Source: Fistulifera solaris
Taxonomy: Eukaryota; Bacillariophyta; Bacillariophyceae; Naviculales; Stauroneidaceae
Reading direction: 5' to 3'
Length of the DNA: 64,000 bases
Assembly: GCA_030295235.1 (NCBI GenBank)
Contig: AP026130.1
Span: 62,001 to 126,000, forward strand
Shown here in pieces: positions 1 through 12,368 of this stretch. The notes beneath the pieces are model-generated. The model did not search any database and had not been told where the DNA came from. It saw only the letters and a program-made list of their open reading frames with translations. Both the position numbers and the translations under genes were made by a program. How positions within the stretch are numbered: position 1 is the stretch's first letter; each line of letters starts with the position of its first letter.

Positions 1-93
1 AGGGTGCTGTTTCCGGCACAAAAGGTTCAAGCGAATGAGGAAGTGAGTGGTGTTGCCGATGCGAACGTACAAAATCAGGATGATCATTTGTAA
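1..93 (+). CDS. C-terminal tail of an unidentified protein, cut by window edge
   Basis: A frame is open from the first base to a TAA at 91-93, giving about 30 residues rich in Gln, Asn, Asp and Val and ending in DDHL. Nothing identifies the family. It is offered as a partial gene only because the frame is open to the edge and is followed by AT-rich sequence typical of a 3' end. A chance frame of 30 codons is quite possible. Confidence 0.3.
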   Translation, partial: RVLFPAQKVQANEEVSGVADANVQNQDDHL

Positions 94-360
94 TATATAG
101 TACGTTAAGAACAGAGAGACATAAAATAGATTTTCATAAAAATGAATAATAATAGAAAAATATTTTTGTCGACTTGCACCATAATGATGCAGTCCATTAT
201 GACGAAAAGAGAGTCGGCTCTTGATAGAATGAATCACTCAATTGATCGCCGAGAAAACTGAACTTTGATACTACGATTCTCTTTAGCATGTAGTATAAAT
301 GATCAAAAAATTTACAATAGCCTTATTTAACGCTGTAATGATCTTTCTCTAGTGACTTCA

Positions 361-2759
361 CTAGTCGTCGCTTTCCTCGGGCCCGTGGTAAAAATTCCAC
401 GGCCGAGGACTCAAAACACGGACGCGACCCTGTTTGGTGCCGTACACAAAGCCGTGTCCCGAATCAGGATGGAAGCGAGCAATGTTGACATCATCCATGT
501 CCGAAAGCATGGTGGATACATGCTGCATGCCACCGCGGATGCGGTACAAGGCACTCACCGGATGATGTGTTCCTTCGGGTTCACGAACACCATATCCTAT
601 CAAACAAAAATCCGTGGAAGGAGAGTATTTCACGCATGTGACGGCGGAAGCTTTGGCGGGGTCCAATGGACAAGCTTCCAACAGTTGACCCAAACGGGGT
701 GAATAACCACACGCCACGGCACCGGGATGTTTGCCACGAAGACTGCCGCCCAATTCAACACTTTCGGGAAAAGGGGTTGTATCCAAACTGATTTTTACCA
801 CGTGAGGGACATAACGGCCAATACCGCGTTGCAAAACTTCTTGAACTCCCGATACACCTGCCGCGACAACCGACAAGGGATGAGGCGGCCGAGCACCACC
901 CGGTGCCGGCGGCGGCGGAGGAGGGGGTGGCGGCGGAGGTGTTGACATGGTTCGATCCATAGTATCAACCAACACTTCCCGACCCTCCGATTGATGCAAG
1001 CCACCGGCGAAACGACGCCCTGGAGGACTCGGAGGAGATAATTGTTGGGGTTGATCTCGTAAAACTGGAGGCGTCCGCGGTGCAAAATCAGCTGTTTCCG
1101 GTGGTGGCAAGGGAAAAGCAGGGACGGTAGCAACAGATAGAGTTGGTGCCGATGGTGTGCTCAAAACCATCTCGTCACGAAAGGAAGGTGAACGATTGGG
1201 GGATTGTCGCTGAACGGATGAGGAATGGCTTATTAACAAATCGCTCACCCGCACACGCTCACCCATCGCCATGGAAGAAGCATCGGCATCACCGAACGGC
1301 ATGTCTTCATCCGCTTCTTCTTGTACCAACAGATCCATGGCATTGTCGACTCCTTCCGGCAACCAATACTCGGCACATGCACACAACGTCTTTCCATCGG
1401 GCGATACGTCAAATCCTCCATCATTGTACAACAAGGCTCGCGGCACAAACGTTCGAGGCTGCGAAATGCAAGAATGAGTGACGCACACACAACTTCATAT
1501 CGATCTCAACTCGTACGTACATTGGAAATGGCCCGCCGCAACGCTTGCGCTTCCAACGCGACAGTTATATCAAAATCCCACAATCGCAAATAAAAACTCA
1601 TCGTCCCACCACTGCTCAATGCCCGCGCCCGTCGTCGAGGATCTTCATTGGAAGGATTGACTCCACCCACGATAATGGTACGGCCATCCGGTGGGAAGTG
1701 GACGCATCGTAACATGTGTCGCTGATCCATTTCCGTCAATCGATTCGAAGAAGAAGTTGTTTCCTGTGCTTCATTACTAGTACTGTCTTCCTCAAAAGGA
1801 TCCAATCCCCAAAAATGCAATCGCGTCCCGTTCGCAATCGCCAACAACTGTCCCGTGGGATGAAAACTGATACTAATGATGGCATAATCGAGTCGCACCA
1901 TTTGGAGACAAACATGTTTGCGCCAATCCCACAATCGTACTTGATGCCCCAAACAGCCACTGGCGACAATATTCGCGTGTCGGGGATGATATTTGACGGT
2001 CCAGGGGGTCCGGGGATGTCCTTCGAGGGTTTGGAGACACCGTCCCGTATGACAACAGGTGATTTTGACGGTATGATCGCCGTGCGTCGACGCCATGGTC
2101 TGTGCATCGGGAGAAAAGGCAATGGAAATGGTACTGACGGCAGTGGAACTTTCGGGACGCTGTCCGTGTGTGTCGCAGACATCCTGACCGCCCAAGTGAT
2201 TGAGAAAACTGGAGTGATAATGAACTGTTGAACAGTATTCCGCAAAGTAGGTGATTTCGTCAACGATGCGGATGGGGTACACGGTACATCGCGCCCGTTG
2301 TTCGTGCAATTGTTGCGTCAGAACTCGTTTCTGTTCGGTCAAGTCTTCTTCTTCGTAAACGCGACTGGTGGTGCTGTTGGGAGAAGGCATTCCGGAAGAC
2401 GGTACTTTGGGGAGAAACGGCGGTGCATTCGTTCGACACTGTCCTCGTTCACGATCATAGAGAATGTGTACAATATTGCGTCCTCCGTACGAATGAGGAT
2501 GAATGCGACGACGCGGAGGTTGTAATATTTCGTCTCGAAAGTTCCAGCGGCTTTGCATCGTGTTTGTGTCGGGTCGTTTTCGACGCAATGATGTTGTTGT
2601 TAACGCATCGTTACGTGATAACGGCAAAGGATTCCGTTGAAAGGGATTCCACATGGGATTATTGTTGTTATTACTTGTCATACTTTGAGAATTGTTGACT
2701 AGTAAGGAAAAGAAAAAAAGAGATGATAACGGACGACAGCGATGATGATGATTCTTCAA
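361..2759 (-). CDS. AMBRA1-like WD40-repeat protein (2 exons)
   Basis: Two exons, 2759-1521 and 1458-361, are joined across a 62-bp GT-AG intron (1459-1520) that keeps frame, giving about 778 residues. In the middle of exon 1 are WD40 blades with the AMBRA1-type signatures STHGDHTVKI, LEGHPRTPWTVKYHP and ASGCLGHQVRLWDW, followed by ISFHPTGQLLAIANGTRLHFWGL. A further blade region in exon 2 (DVSPDGKTLCACAEYW) and a late one (KYSPSTDFCLIGYG) flank a disordered part with an 11-proline run. In animals AMBRA1 links autophagy initiation to the CUL4-DDB1 ubiquitin ligase as a substrate receptor; that role here is inference. The first ATG gives a hydrophobic, signal-like start, unexpected for a cytosolic protein, so the Met at 2681 (MTSNNNN) may be the true start. 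It is transcribed divergently from the KH gene. Confidence 0.82.
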
Positions 2760-3379
2760 GGTAAACTGTAGATTCCCTTTTCACTTGAAATTTTTTTAGT
2801 GCCGCACCGATTAATCAATGCTTTTCGTTTGATTTTCACCCGTCCCGCAAACTAGCAATTCGCAAAACGGAGTAACATGCAACAAGAACAGCACAAGAAG
2901 ACGCAATTGGAGACGGTTTGCTTGACATGGTCGAACTGCAAAAGACCCGCCGCAGAGAGCGTTCTCCTGTTTTTCGACTTCCGTGTCTTGACGCCGGCCT
3001 GTCTTCCGGGTATTCAAATCGTGTGTCCGATAGGTATGTTTGGTATGAGTTGTTCCTGTTTTCTATTTAGGACATTTGAGCAATGCGGTACTTAGACTCA
3101 TTACTGTAGGGCTAAGTAGTAGTCGTGTCCGTTCTTCCGTCCGTTTACGAAACGAAACAATGATGCGCGTGATGCGGACGCAGTAATAGGACGAGATGTT
3201 GATGAAGATGCCGTTGTGAAGCAAAAGAAGAAGAATTTGTTCAATCAATTAAAATTGATTTGTTTACTACAATTTGCTTCGCCTTTGTGTCTTGCATTAT
3301 TTCTTCAAGCTTCATTCGTTTACCAACAGCTCGCAGACTCGCGTTTCTTTTCCTTAAAAACGAACAGGAAAAAAGAAAA
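2760..3379. other. Divergent intergenic region (probable two-way promoter)
   Basis: About 620 bases separate the AMBRA1-like start (minus strand) from the KH-protein start (plus strand). I see no convincing gene, tRNA or repeat in it. Both genes must take their promoters from here, but no defined element can be pointed out. Confidence 0.4.
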
Positions 3380-4444
3380 ATGAGTAGCAGTTCCCCGGAA
3401 GCTTCCACCTCTCCTCCGCTGATGAATAATCGTTCTAACAAACAATCTCCCTCTAACAAAATCAGCAATAACAACACGCTGATCCGCCGCAGTAGTGATC
3501 ACAGTCAGAATAGTTCCCACACGAACGATAATCAAAACGACAATGCAGCAGCAACACAACAAAATTTAACCAACGAATCTTCATCTTCACCATCGTCGCC
3601 TCAAACTCAGTCCACGCAACAACTCGGTTCCATGCTCACTCAGTTGTCGCTTTCCGCAATTACTGTCACGCTCTACATTCCCACCAGTGCCGTAGGAGCT
3701 GTCATTGGTCGTCGGGGACAGACGATTGCCCAGGTACAAAAAACCGCCGCACAAGCGTCATCGAATCCCAAAGTACCCGTACGGATTTCCGTACGGGAAC
3801 CCGAGACGCCCACGTACACTCCATTGGATGCGTCCGATGAATTGTGGACACCCGTCGTCGTCAAGGCGGATCCTCTCGCGGCATGGTCCGCTTGTGAACA
3901 AATTCAGGCACTCGTCGAAGCCGGAGGCTTTGTCGAACACGAAGACATTATTGTCGATATTCCGTTGCATCGCAACAAACACGCCACGGTGGTCGGCAAA
4001 CGCGGTTGGACGGTTGCTACATTATCGGCCGATCACGCCGTGCGCATCCTTGTGCCACACAAGGAATTACGGCACGATATTGTGCAATTGGAGGGTCCGT
4101 TCTCGAATGTGCGGGCCTGCTTTGCGGCGTTGTTGCAAGTGCTGGTCGCGCCCGCCACACTCATTGTGCCGGTCTTGCCGTCGCAAACGAAATTACGACA
4201 CATTGGTCGCAAGACAGATACCATGTTGCGCAAAACCAAGTTGGACGACGGGACGTGGCAATTGACGGTGACGGGAGCGGGACATGTACCAGCGGCGATG
4301 GCCATGTTGCAGAAATGGAAAGAGGAGCTACAATATCCGTCATCGTCAACGAAGCCGTCCGCGGGACCGGTTCGAAAATCGAGGAACCAGACATCGGTAA
4401 AAATGTCAGCACGGAATAAGGAAGTGCCGGCGAGTGGACAGTGA
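3380..4444 (+). CDS. KH-domain RNA-binding protein
   Basis: Single exon of 354 residues from the ATG at 3380, which sits in an A-rich AAAAATG context. The same frame is open further upstream to 3260, but that extension is hydrophobic and lies in probable 5' UTR. After a Ser/Asn/Gln-rich N-terminus (about 90 residues) come a first KH domain with the intact loop IGRRGQTI and a second with VGKRGWTV. A third KH-like block (VPVLPSQTKLRHIGRKTD) has a degenerate GxxG loop. KH domains bind single-stranded RNA or DNA; target and location are unknown. The basic, Ser/Thr-rich tail looks disordered. No frame problem is seen. Confidence 0.8.
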   Translation: MSSSSPEASTSPPLMNNRSNKQSPSNKISNNNTLIRRSSDHSQNSSHTNDNQNDNAAATQQNLTNESSSSPSSPQTQSTQQLGSMLTQLSLSAITVTLYIPTSAVGAVIGRRGQTIAQVQKTAAQASSNPKVPVRISVREPETPTYTPLDASDELWTPVVVKADPLAAWSACEQIQALVEAGGFVEHEDIIVDIPLHRNKHATVVGKRGWTVATLSADHAVRILVPHKELRHDIVQLEGPFSNVRACFAALLQVLVAPATLIVPVLPSQTKLRHIGRKTDTMLRKTKLDDGTWQLTVTGAGHVPAAMAMLQKWKEELQYPSSSTKPSAGPVRKSRNQTSVKMSARNKEVPASGQ

Positions 4445-4730
4445 TGCTTGATTGCGTAATTCTTTTTTATGTCAAGTACAGACGATGATTCGACTGCCCG
4501 TGAAAGTTAGCGAGGTGAGATTTCTTCATTCTATTACCATCACTTTTCCTATACATTGTACGAACTGGGACTATCAACGATTAGTTCATTTGGGTAATTT
4601 GAAAGTAAAGGATTTCGTAATTAGTTTTTTTTGTACAAGTGGGATAAGCAAGATAAACGGGGCTCCTTTATTTAGATCAATACGTGAAGTGCAAACCTAG
4701 CTTTTCTAGACGACTTGGGAAAGAGTTTCT

Positions 4731-6080
4731 TTACGGAGGTCTACGTGTTTTCTACGCGTGGACAATACAAACGTTTCATTAGTGCTTCTTTTGGATGTTT
4801 TGCACGAAAAAGCACTCGCATATCGTTGTGTGATGCACAATAACAACGATGGAGAAGTCGAAAATGATGCCGTTGCCCAAAAACCCCAAAAAATGGAAGC
4901 AATCAAATTGTTCTATGTCCGGGTACCCCCTCTGTCGTTAAATTTCCTTACGGAGGTCTACGTGGTTTCTACGCGTGGACACTACAACCGTTTCATTAGT
5001 GCTCCTTTTGGATGTTTTGCACGAAAAAGCACTCGCATATTGTTGTGTGATGCGCAATAACAACGATGGAGAAGTCGAAAATGATGCCGTTGCCCAAAAA
5101 CCCCAAAAAATGGAAGCAATCAAATTGTTGTGTATCCGGGTACCCCCTCTGTCGTTAAATTTCCTTACGGAGGTCTACGTGTTTTCTACGCGTGGACAAT
5201 ACAAACGTTTCATTAGTGCTCCTTTGGGATGTTTTGCACGAAAAAGCACTCGCATATCGTTGTGTGATGCACAATAACAACGTTGGAGAAGTCGAAAATG
5301 ATGCCGTTGCCCAAAAACCCCAAAAAATGGAAGCAATCAAATTGTTGTATGTCCGGGTACCCCCTCTGTCGTTAAATTTCCTTACGGAGGTCTACGTGTT
5401 TTCTACGCGTGGACAATACAAACGTTTCATTAGTGCTTCTTTTGGATGTTTTGCACGAAAAAGCACTCGCATATCGTTGTGTGATGCACAATAACAACGA
5501 TGGAGAAGTCGAAAATGATGCCGTTGCCCAAAAACCCCAAAAAATGGAAGCAATCAAATTGTTCTATGTCCGGGTACCCCCTCTGTCGTTAAATTTCCTT
5601 ACGGAGGTCTACGTGTTTTCTACGCGTGGACACTACAACCGTTTCATTAGTGCTCCTTTGGGATGTTTTGCACGAAAAAGCACTCGCATATTGTTGTGTG
5701 ATGCGCAATAACAACGATGGAGAAGTCGAAAATGATGCCGTTGCCCAAATACCCAAAAAATGGAAGCAATCAAATTGTTGTGTATCCGGGTACCCCCTCT
5801 GTCGATAAATTTCTTTACGGAGCTCTACGTGGTTTCTACGCGTGGACACTACAACCGTTTCATTAGTGCTCCTTTGGGATGTTTTGCACGAAAAAGCACT
5901 CGCATATTGTTGTGTGATGCACAATAACAACGTTGGAGAAGTCGAAAATGATGCCGTTGCCCAAAAACCCCAAAAAATGGAAGCAATCAAATTGTTGTGT
6001 ATCCGGGTACCCCCTCTGTCGATAAATTTCTTTACGGAGCTCGACGTGGTTTCTACGCGTTGACATTGTAAGCGTTGCAT
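4731..6080. repeat. 217-bp tandem satellite, six copies plus a partial seventh
   Basis: The landmark TTACGGAG recurs at 4731, 4948, 5165, 5382, 5599, 5815 and 6032, a period of 217 bp (216 once). Copies are about 90-97% alike and carry GCACGAAAAAGCACT and GGGTACCCCCTCTGTCG blocks. Sequence after 6060 still resembles the unit but has diverged. The unit is not a multiple of three and contains few stops, so both strands show serial ~100-codon open frames that shift phase each copy. These are by-products of the repeat, not genes. Confidence 0.95.
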
Positions 6081-6657
6081 CAATTCTCTTGTAGGATATT
6101 TTGGCTGAAACAGTCAATTGTCATGTTCAATCGACTTTTTCTGTAGGTCGAACTAATGATGATGACAGAAAATAATATAGAGGATACTTCTCATTATTTT
6201 TTTTTAATAAAAAAATTATTGACCTATTTTGACACGGGACCGATAGCAAACCTGAATGATTCTTCTTTGACATCATCCGAATACGTCCAACGTCCAACGT
6301 CCAACGCACAGTTGCTAAAAATTTATTTAGTCGAACATTTTTCTCAACGCATTTCTTTTGTACTGTTTTGTATCTACAACGTCTTGTCAGTGCGCCAAGG
6401 AGAGTGAATTGGCGCTGCTTCCATTTCACCCCAAAGTTTGCACCGCGCAGCCGTTGAGAGGCAAGAAAGGTGCCTCGATAATACACTCTAAGTGAAAGCA
6501 TTCCTTTGAATAGGTGCGCTGTGCGTCCTTTTTGACACAAACGAACGTGAGAGGTGCTTTGCCTCGAATCTTTCTTTCTGGGGTGGAAATAATAGAAAAG
6601 AAAGCTCTTTTTGTATTCGTTCTCAGCTCATTCACTTCATTTATCGTCAACACAACA
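6081..6657. other. Intergenic region upstream of the 1510-residue gene
   Basis: A degenerate end of the satellite is followed by AT-rich sequence. A short run of CGTCCAA units occurs near 6284-6305. No gene is seen. The 5' UTR and promoter of the next gene presumably lie here. Confidence 0.4.
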
Positions 6658-9600
6658 ATGTTTCGTACACAGCAAATGCCTGCAATTCGCGTTTATCAGG
6701 AGGAAGAAGAGGAACCCTGGGATCAGCGGAAATCGACGCCGAAGCGATCCTTGTATGAAGAAGAAATCAATCAAATGGAGGACGGAGAATTACCATCTTT
6801 ATCGTCCTCGAAAAAGGCAACACCACAAAAAGGAGATTTAGAACAACGCAAGTTTTGGGGACAGCTGGACGTTAATTCATGTGATGATGATGAAGACGAC
6901 GAAGAAGATGCTGTGAGTCGAGATGAGTCGATTCGGCGTCGCGCTGACGAAGAGGACATGCCCGATGATGAACTCATGTCGTCGGCATCACGCAACAACC
7001 CCTCGAAACATCGAGCCCGGCATAATGCGCCGCGTCAAAGTGATGAACTTTATCAAGCCGACTCGTACGAAGCTCAAAAATCAAGTGCTGGCTTCGGGGT
7101 TTTGCGACACAACTTTGACGGCATTAGGTGATATGTGCGGCGCCTACACGGGTACTGCCAAACGCGTCACACTCAGTCCGCGAATTCATTCTGATGTGCA
7201 AGAAGAACATACGGCTATTGAAGTAGAGTTTGTTGAAGAAGAAACAGAACCCGCACGACACCATCCGGAGATGAGTGTTGCGTCTAAAAATGCGTACTTG
7301 TCAGCCATGGCGGCACAAGCGAAGGAGGAATTTCAAAGCAAGACAAAAAAAGGAGTTGATCAGTACGAGGATGGCATGGATGACCATACGCAAGGACGCT
7401 CGGTAAATACGAGCTTGGCCACCTCCCTGGATGATGCAGATGCATATGAAACCTTTAATGCGGCCGAGAAAAGGAAATTCATCCGTCTAATCAATACAGG
7501 AGCGAATCCACGAGAAGCGACTCAAATTATTTTACAAGAGCGCAGTACCTTAAAACCAGAGCCACCGCGAAAAGCGACGCTACCAACTCCGGAAAGCGCC
7601 CTGCCGAAACGATCTATGAGTGACGGAAAGCGGTCTCATCGATCGCACCGGTCCGCCGTATTGAATTGGAAAAGAGTAAATACACCCAGCAGCAACAGCG
7701 ATCTGTCAATGCCGAGCCAATTCGTCCCACTATTTCAGAAGACGATCACGACGACCTGAGTAGTCCGCTTCCTCCCTTGAAAGACAAGACTGCTGCCTTG
7801 ACAGATGATGACGGTGGTGGACCAATTGGTGGAGAGTTTTCCAAGAGTGGTATTAACTTTTATGACGCCGAACGAAAAGAGGACCAGGAAGATGAAATGG
7901 CGGTTGAACAGTCACCCAGCACTCCCACTTCGGTAAAAGGCTCTCGTAGCGAACAAATGCGAAAAGTCGGTTTCAAATCACTCGCGGTACGCAGGACCAA
8001 GAAATCTCCCAAGGCGACGTCCGCGATCACAAGCGACGACTTGCAGAGACCGGGGGAACTGTCTAGAAGCGAAACCGCAGCTCGCTATTCGCCCCAAATT
8101 GGCAATGATTCTATGGAAGACTATGAGAATATTCTGAACACTGCTGAAGAAGCTAGCTCGTTTAGCAAAAATGCTAGCTTTGACCCAGAGCTAACACTAG
8201 ATGATAACAACGCAGCAGAACTTCGATACACGGAGGAAAAGACCTCAGCTATTGGAGCAAACAACGACGAACGGAATGCAGCTCTCTATGCAAATGCCAG
8301 AAAACAGTACGCTGGGTTGAGTGTGCCAACGCCAGCTAGTGATGAGTCGGTATACACCGCGCAAACATCTGACACCGGATACACGGGAGTGACTGGAATG
8401 ACAGGGGCGACGACTTATACTCAGTCGTCCCGAGTTCGTCGACCCGGCGCGGCCAAGAAAAAGACTTGCTAGGGAAAAAGAGCTCCAAGAGAAAGCCAAA
8501 GGGACCCAAGGATGGGTGCAAAGTGTCAAGGAAGTGGCGGCTATGTCCAGCCAGAAATGGGATCCATTATTGGGTCTGGTAGATTACTTAGAACCCGTGG
8601 CAGAAGAAGTTCCGGAAAAGGCAAGGCATGAAAGCATACACTTGGATCTGAACACAAAGATTTCGACACCTTCGAAGCGTTCGAAGGTCGGTGATGCAGG
8701 CTCGATCAACACAGCGAAATCTGCCCCAGTCCCTTTCCGCGAGAATGGGAGGAAGAGCGCGAAAGGATGATTAGAGAAACAAAGAGTCTTGAAAAACATG
8801 ATTCATCCGCGACGTCATCACGAAATGGTATTCCGAGCAGCAATGATGGCTCGAGACCAAATAGCTGGATTGAATCCATGAAAGCGGCAAGCGCCACACT
8901 AGTCACAGATGGCAAGCAATGGGATCCCGACAAAGGTTGGATGAATGATGACGGCACCTCCGTTGCTATTTCAACTGATGGAGACTTTACTACTGCGTCG
9001 TCCTTACCGCCTCCGCCACCTTCCTCATTTACGACGGACCACGTGCCGAGGATCAGAAAGACCGACTCTCCGACCGTACACGATCGAATTGGTGCAAGCC
9101 CTATTGCTCAGCCAGAACGCTACATCCAACTAAATGACACGGGGTCTGTTCGTTCCGTGCGTCAAGACTATTCTCCGTATGCCGCTTCTACCAGCTTACC
9201 CGTTACTCAACCGATACCTCCAGTGTACGAGTCGACTTACGTATCGGATGACGAGACGGATGTTGACAGTGCCCCCTTATCCAATGGTGTAGAAGCGTAT
9301 TCCGCACAGGAAAAACCCGTAGCGACATCCGCCGCGAATGTCAACGTTGTGAAAGAGAAAATAAGCAATGATGACATCAAACTTTTTGCTAGTGGGAAAA
9401 ACAAAAACACCGGACATGCGGGCAGGACCGAGAGTTTGGGTAGCGAGGGACTTCCTGAACTGATCGCATCTAGTGATCAAGATAACGCGGAGGAATGGAA
9501 TCCAAACTCTGTTGAAGATGGCACTGGACCACGATCACAGGAACCTACTCAGCAACGTTCAGATGTCGATTTGGATATGGATGGAACCGATGGACTAGAC

Positions 9601-11190
9601 GACAAGCTATCAAAATTATCTAAACGCCGAGGCGGTGGCCCAGTCGATCTTGATGAACTGAGTGCAGGATCGGAAACAAAGTCGACGTTCTCTACAAATA
9701 CCGATGGGCGGTCCATCGCAAGCTTCAAACTTAAAAGTAACATTCGCGATACGTCACCAGTGGCGAAAAGACGACAAGCCGGGAAGGCACTGGTGACACC
9801 GTCTCCAGCGCAAGAAGCAAAAGACAGGACGAAAGTTGAGCGTGATGTTTTTCGCGACAAAAATGTTCAAGGAAAAGAGACCAGACGTATCCGAACCGTA
9901 CCGAGCCACGAATCTTTCGACCAAGAAAGGGTCGGTCATTACCATTCTGCATCCCATGGCGTAATGCGCGAAGATCCTTCGCCAAATTTGTCCCCGAAAA
10001 CCCGGAACACTGTTGCTGAGTGGGAATCGCGGGCAACCAAGACCGACGGTGCACCCTCAAGTCCAAGAAATAGTGCTGAATGGAAGGTTTTTCTTGCTAA
10101 GAAAGTTCGCGCTGAGAGAGACGCTTCGTCAGGAGCGGCTGAATCATTGAATATGCCTCGTCAACTCTTCAAATCATCCCCCGACGACGGAGATGGATAC
10201 GATGACGATTCAATTTTTGATTTCAAAAGCGCAGTCAATGCTCGTAGTGATGCCGATGAAAGCCGAAATCGCGTACATCAAACTGACAATCAGAATCAGC
10301 CGAGAGCTGACAAAGGAATGTCGCAGACAAATACCACCCCCATAAAATCTGACTCTGCACCATTGAAGGACATTTCCCATTTATCTCCAATCAATTCTCG
10401 AGACGAAGGCGATGCTGAGTACGATGACGGAAAATACCTACCTACGTCTAGAGTACATGGCATAGAGACTGCGAAGCGTGTCAATTTCTTCCAGCGTCTA
10501 GCAGAGTGCACGGGGCCGGTTTTATCGGAAAATAAAGGAATTCCATCTTCCCACCTCTCGTTTCTGCAGAATAATATCTGTGGTCGCCCAGGCGATGTAC
10601 ACGATGATACCGCCAGTGATGACGGTATATTGGATAAGGATATTGAGAATCTTGAGAAAGGCGTCGCAATGGATGATGTTGCTAACGTTTCTGTTAACGA
10701 TGGAAACGAAGATACCGACCTTCAGCATAGGGCGGACAACAAAATGGACATCAAACTGGCACGTGCTAAAGCAGGAGCCGGGTTCAGTAGTCGGCGCTCA
10801 TCGACTGGTAGCAGCGTAATATCAGAAGGAAGTTTTGGCGCCAAGACGGCTTATTTGGAAGCAATCGCGATGAAAGCAGCCGTGGCAAAACCAAGGAGTC
10901 GCAGCCGCGCTCGTTCCACTTCAAATTCAAGTGTGGTATCTGCTGCATCGTCCGTTCATTCCGAGAAATGGAAGGCGTTCTTGGAGAGAAAGAAAGCAGG
11001 AACAACACCCAGCGTGATCAGCAGAGCATCCGACGAGAGATACAAGGAGATGCTCGCTAGACTAAAATCTTCCCCACGACAGTTAGAAGCCGACGAAGTT
11101 TCTCAGTCTGCAAAAGACCTGTCTGGTGCCAAAGTAGAAGCATTAATGGCTCAATTGACGGGGTCCAATGTAAGTGAGGCGGAAATATAA
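6658..11190 (+). CDS. Large low-complexity protein of unknown function, split by four 1-base frame changes
   Basis: Starting at MFRTQQMPA, the reading changes frame four times: extra base near 7098-7105 (GGGGTTTT), one missing near 7640, extra A near 8455-8460, one missing near 8735 (CCCTTT). The net change is zero, and the restored protein is 1510 residues with no intron signals needed. It is acidic and Ser-rich, with short recurring modules: an AYL(S/E)A(M/I)A block in the N-terminal half (KNAYLSAMAAQAKEEF) and near the C-terminus (KTAYLEAIAMKAAVAK), and a WK(V/A)FL block (SAEWKVFLAKK, SEKWKAFLERKK). Pro-rich and coiled-coil-like stretches occur in between. I do not recognise a family. The repeated modules suggest a scaffold-type protein, which is inference. 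The frame changes look like assembly errors. Confidence 0.7.
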
Positions 11191-11640
11191 TTGCGGGAAA
11201 GTTTGAAAAGAGGTGACCAACGCGTGACAAAACTACTGTACTAGAGCAACAGTCTTGATATTTCCTAAGTTGACTTTGATCGAGCCACAAATACTGTCTG
11301 CGTAACTATCATTTGCGTGATCGCGATCTAAATGGCTGTTGGTGTTTTGTACGTAATGATGTGTAAGAACCCCACAACATCACACACGCACACCACAACA
11401 TCGATCTGCGACATCTTTCCTGTGAAAATTATTTGTGAAGTCCCAAGAATTTTGTCGAAGACTTCGAATCTCACAAAAAAAATACATTGAAAGAAATAAA
11501 TAATTTGAATGACGATGATTAATTAAGACATAGAAACTCAGTAATAGGTGCCGTAAACTGTAAAGGAGGGCGAAAATTGCTAGAAATTGTGTCCTCGAAA
11601 CACATCGAAATAGTTTGCAACTTTAACTTTCACACTTAGC
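11191..11640. other. Intergenic region, no gene seen
   Basis: AT-rich sequence after the stop of the large gene, containing a short ACACACGCACACC tract. It serves as 3' flank and leads into the 95-bp repeat. No feature can be supported. Confidence 0.35.
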
Positions 11641-11890
11641 TGGATCATAATCCGGCGTACAAGTGTCCTAGCTAGATATACGCCGGATCGTGCTCCGGAT
11701 ATTTCGTGAATTAGCAGTCCCGGATTCGAAAATCTGGCGCATAATCCGGCGTTCATCTTGCTCTGAGAGCTTCTACGCCGGATCATGCTCCGGTTTATCG
11801 TGAATCAGCAGTCCCGGACTTGGGATTTCCGGATCATGATCCGGCGTTCATCTAGCTCTGATAGCTTGTACGCCGGATCATGCTTCGGCT
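11641..11890. repeat. Three tandem ~95-bp units with CCGGATCATGATCCGG-type palindromes
   Basis: The core TCCGGCG recurs at 11651, 11745 and 11840 (spacing 94 and 95). Each unit reads roughly palindrome - GTTCATC - GATAGCTT - TACGCCGGATCATGCTCCGG - ATCAGCAGTCCCGGA. The best palindrome is CCGGATCATGATCCGG at 11829-11844. No coding frame explains it. Confidence 0.85.
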
Positions 11891-12368
11891 ACAACGTGAC
11901 TTCCGGTAAAAGATAAGAAATTAACTAACTAACTTATCACGCAAATGATATCATTGCGTAGTCAAAGCTTTGGACTTTTGGGGGTCAAGGGTAACTAATT
12001 ATCTGCTAGAGTTCCTTCAGAAAACTAAAAGATGAGTTTGCGATGGTGCATGATGCAGTTGGTGTCAACGTATTCTCCCCTTGCACCCTTACATTCTCCT
12101 CCGACTTGTACAATTTTCTTCAGAAATTTTGTTGCATGGCTCCTTCAACGGAAATTTCCATGCAACGGCAGGCGCGGTACGACGGGTTGTGGACAGACTA
12201 GAGTACCGCTGGTGACCGACATGACATGGCCAGGGGGCTCCTGGTCAAGGGCCAAATGGCACGACTAAAACGAAACGAGTCCCGTACGTTAGGGAAGTGA
12301 GTCGTCGTCGTCGACAGAAATGCTAACCTTAGACACAATCACAACAGCAATCTTACAAATCAAACCTA
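11891..12368. other. Intergenic region, no gene seen
   Basis: No convincing frame on either strand. It lies 3' of the decayed repeat-domain gene. Confidence 0.35.

Noticed and set aside
4758-6083. Series of ~100-residue open frames on both strands (MDNTNVSLVLLLDVLHEKAL... and MIASIFWGFWATASF...)
   Set aside because: They follow the 217-bp satellite exactly and shift frame from copy to copy; no start context, codon pattern or family supports a gene.
11580-11786. Open frames across the 95-bp repeat
   Set aside because: Composed of the repeat itself with no start context or family match.
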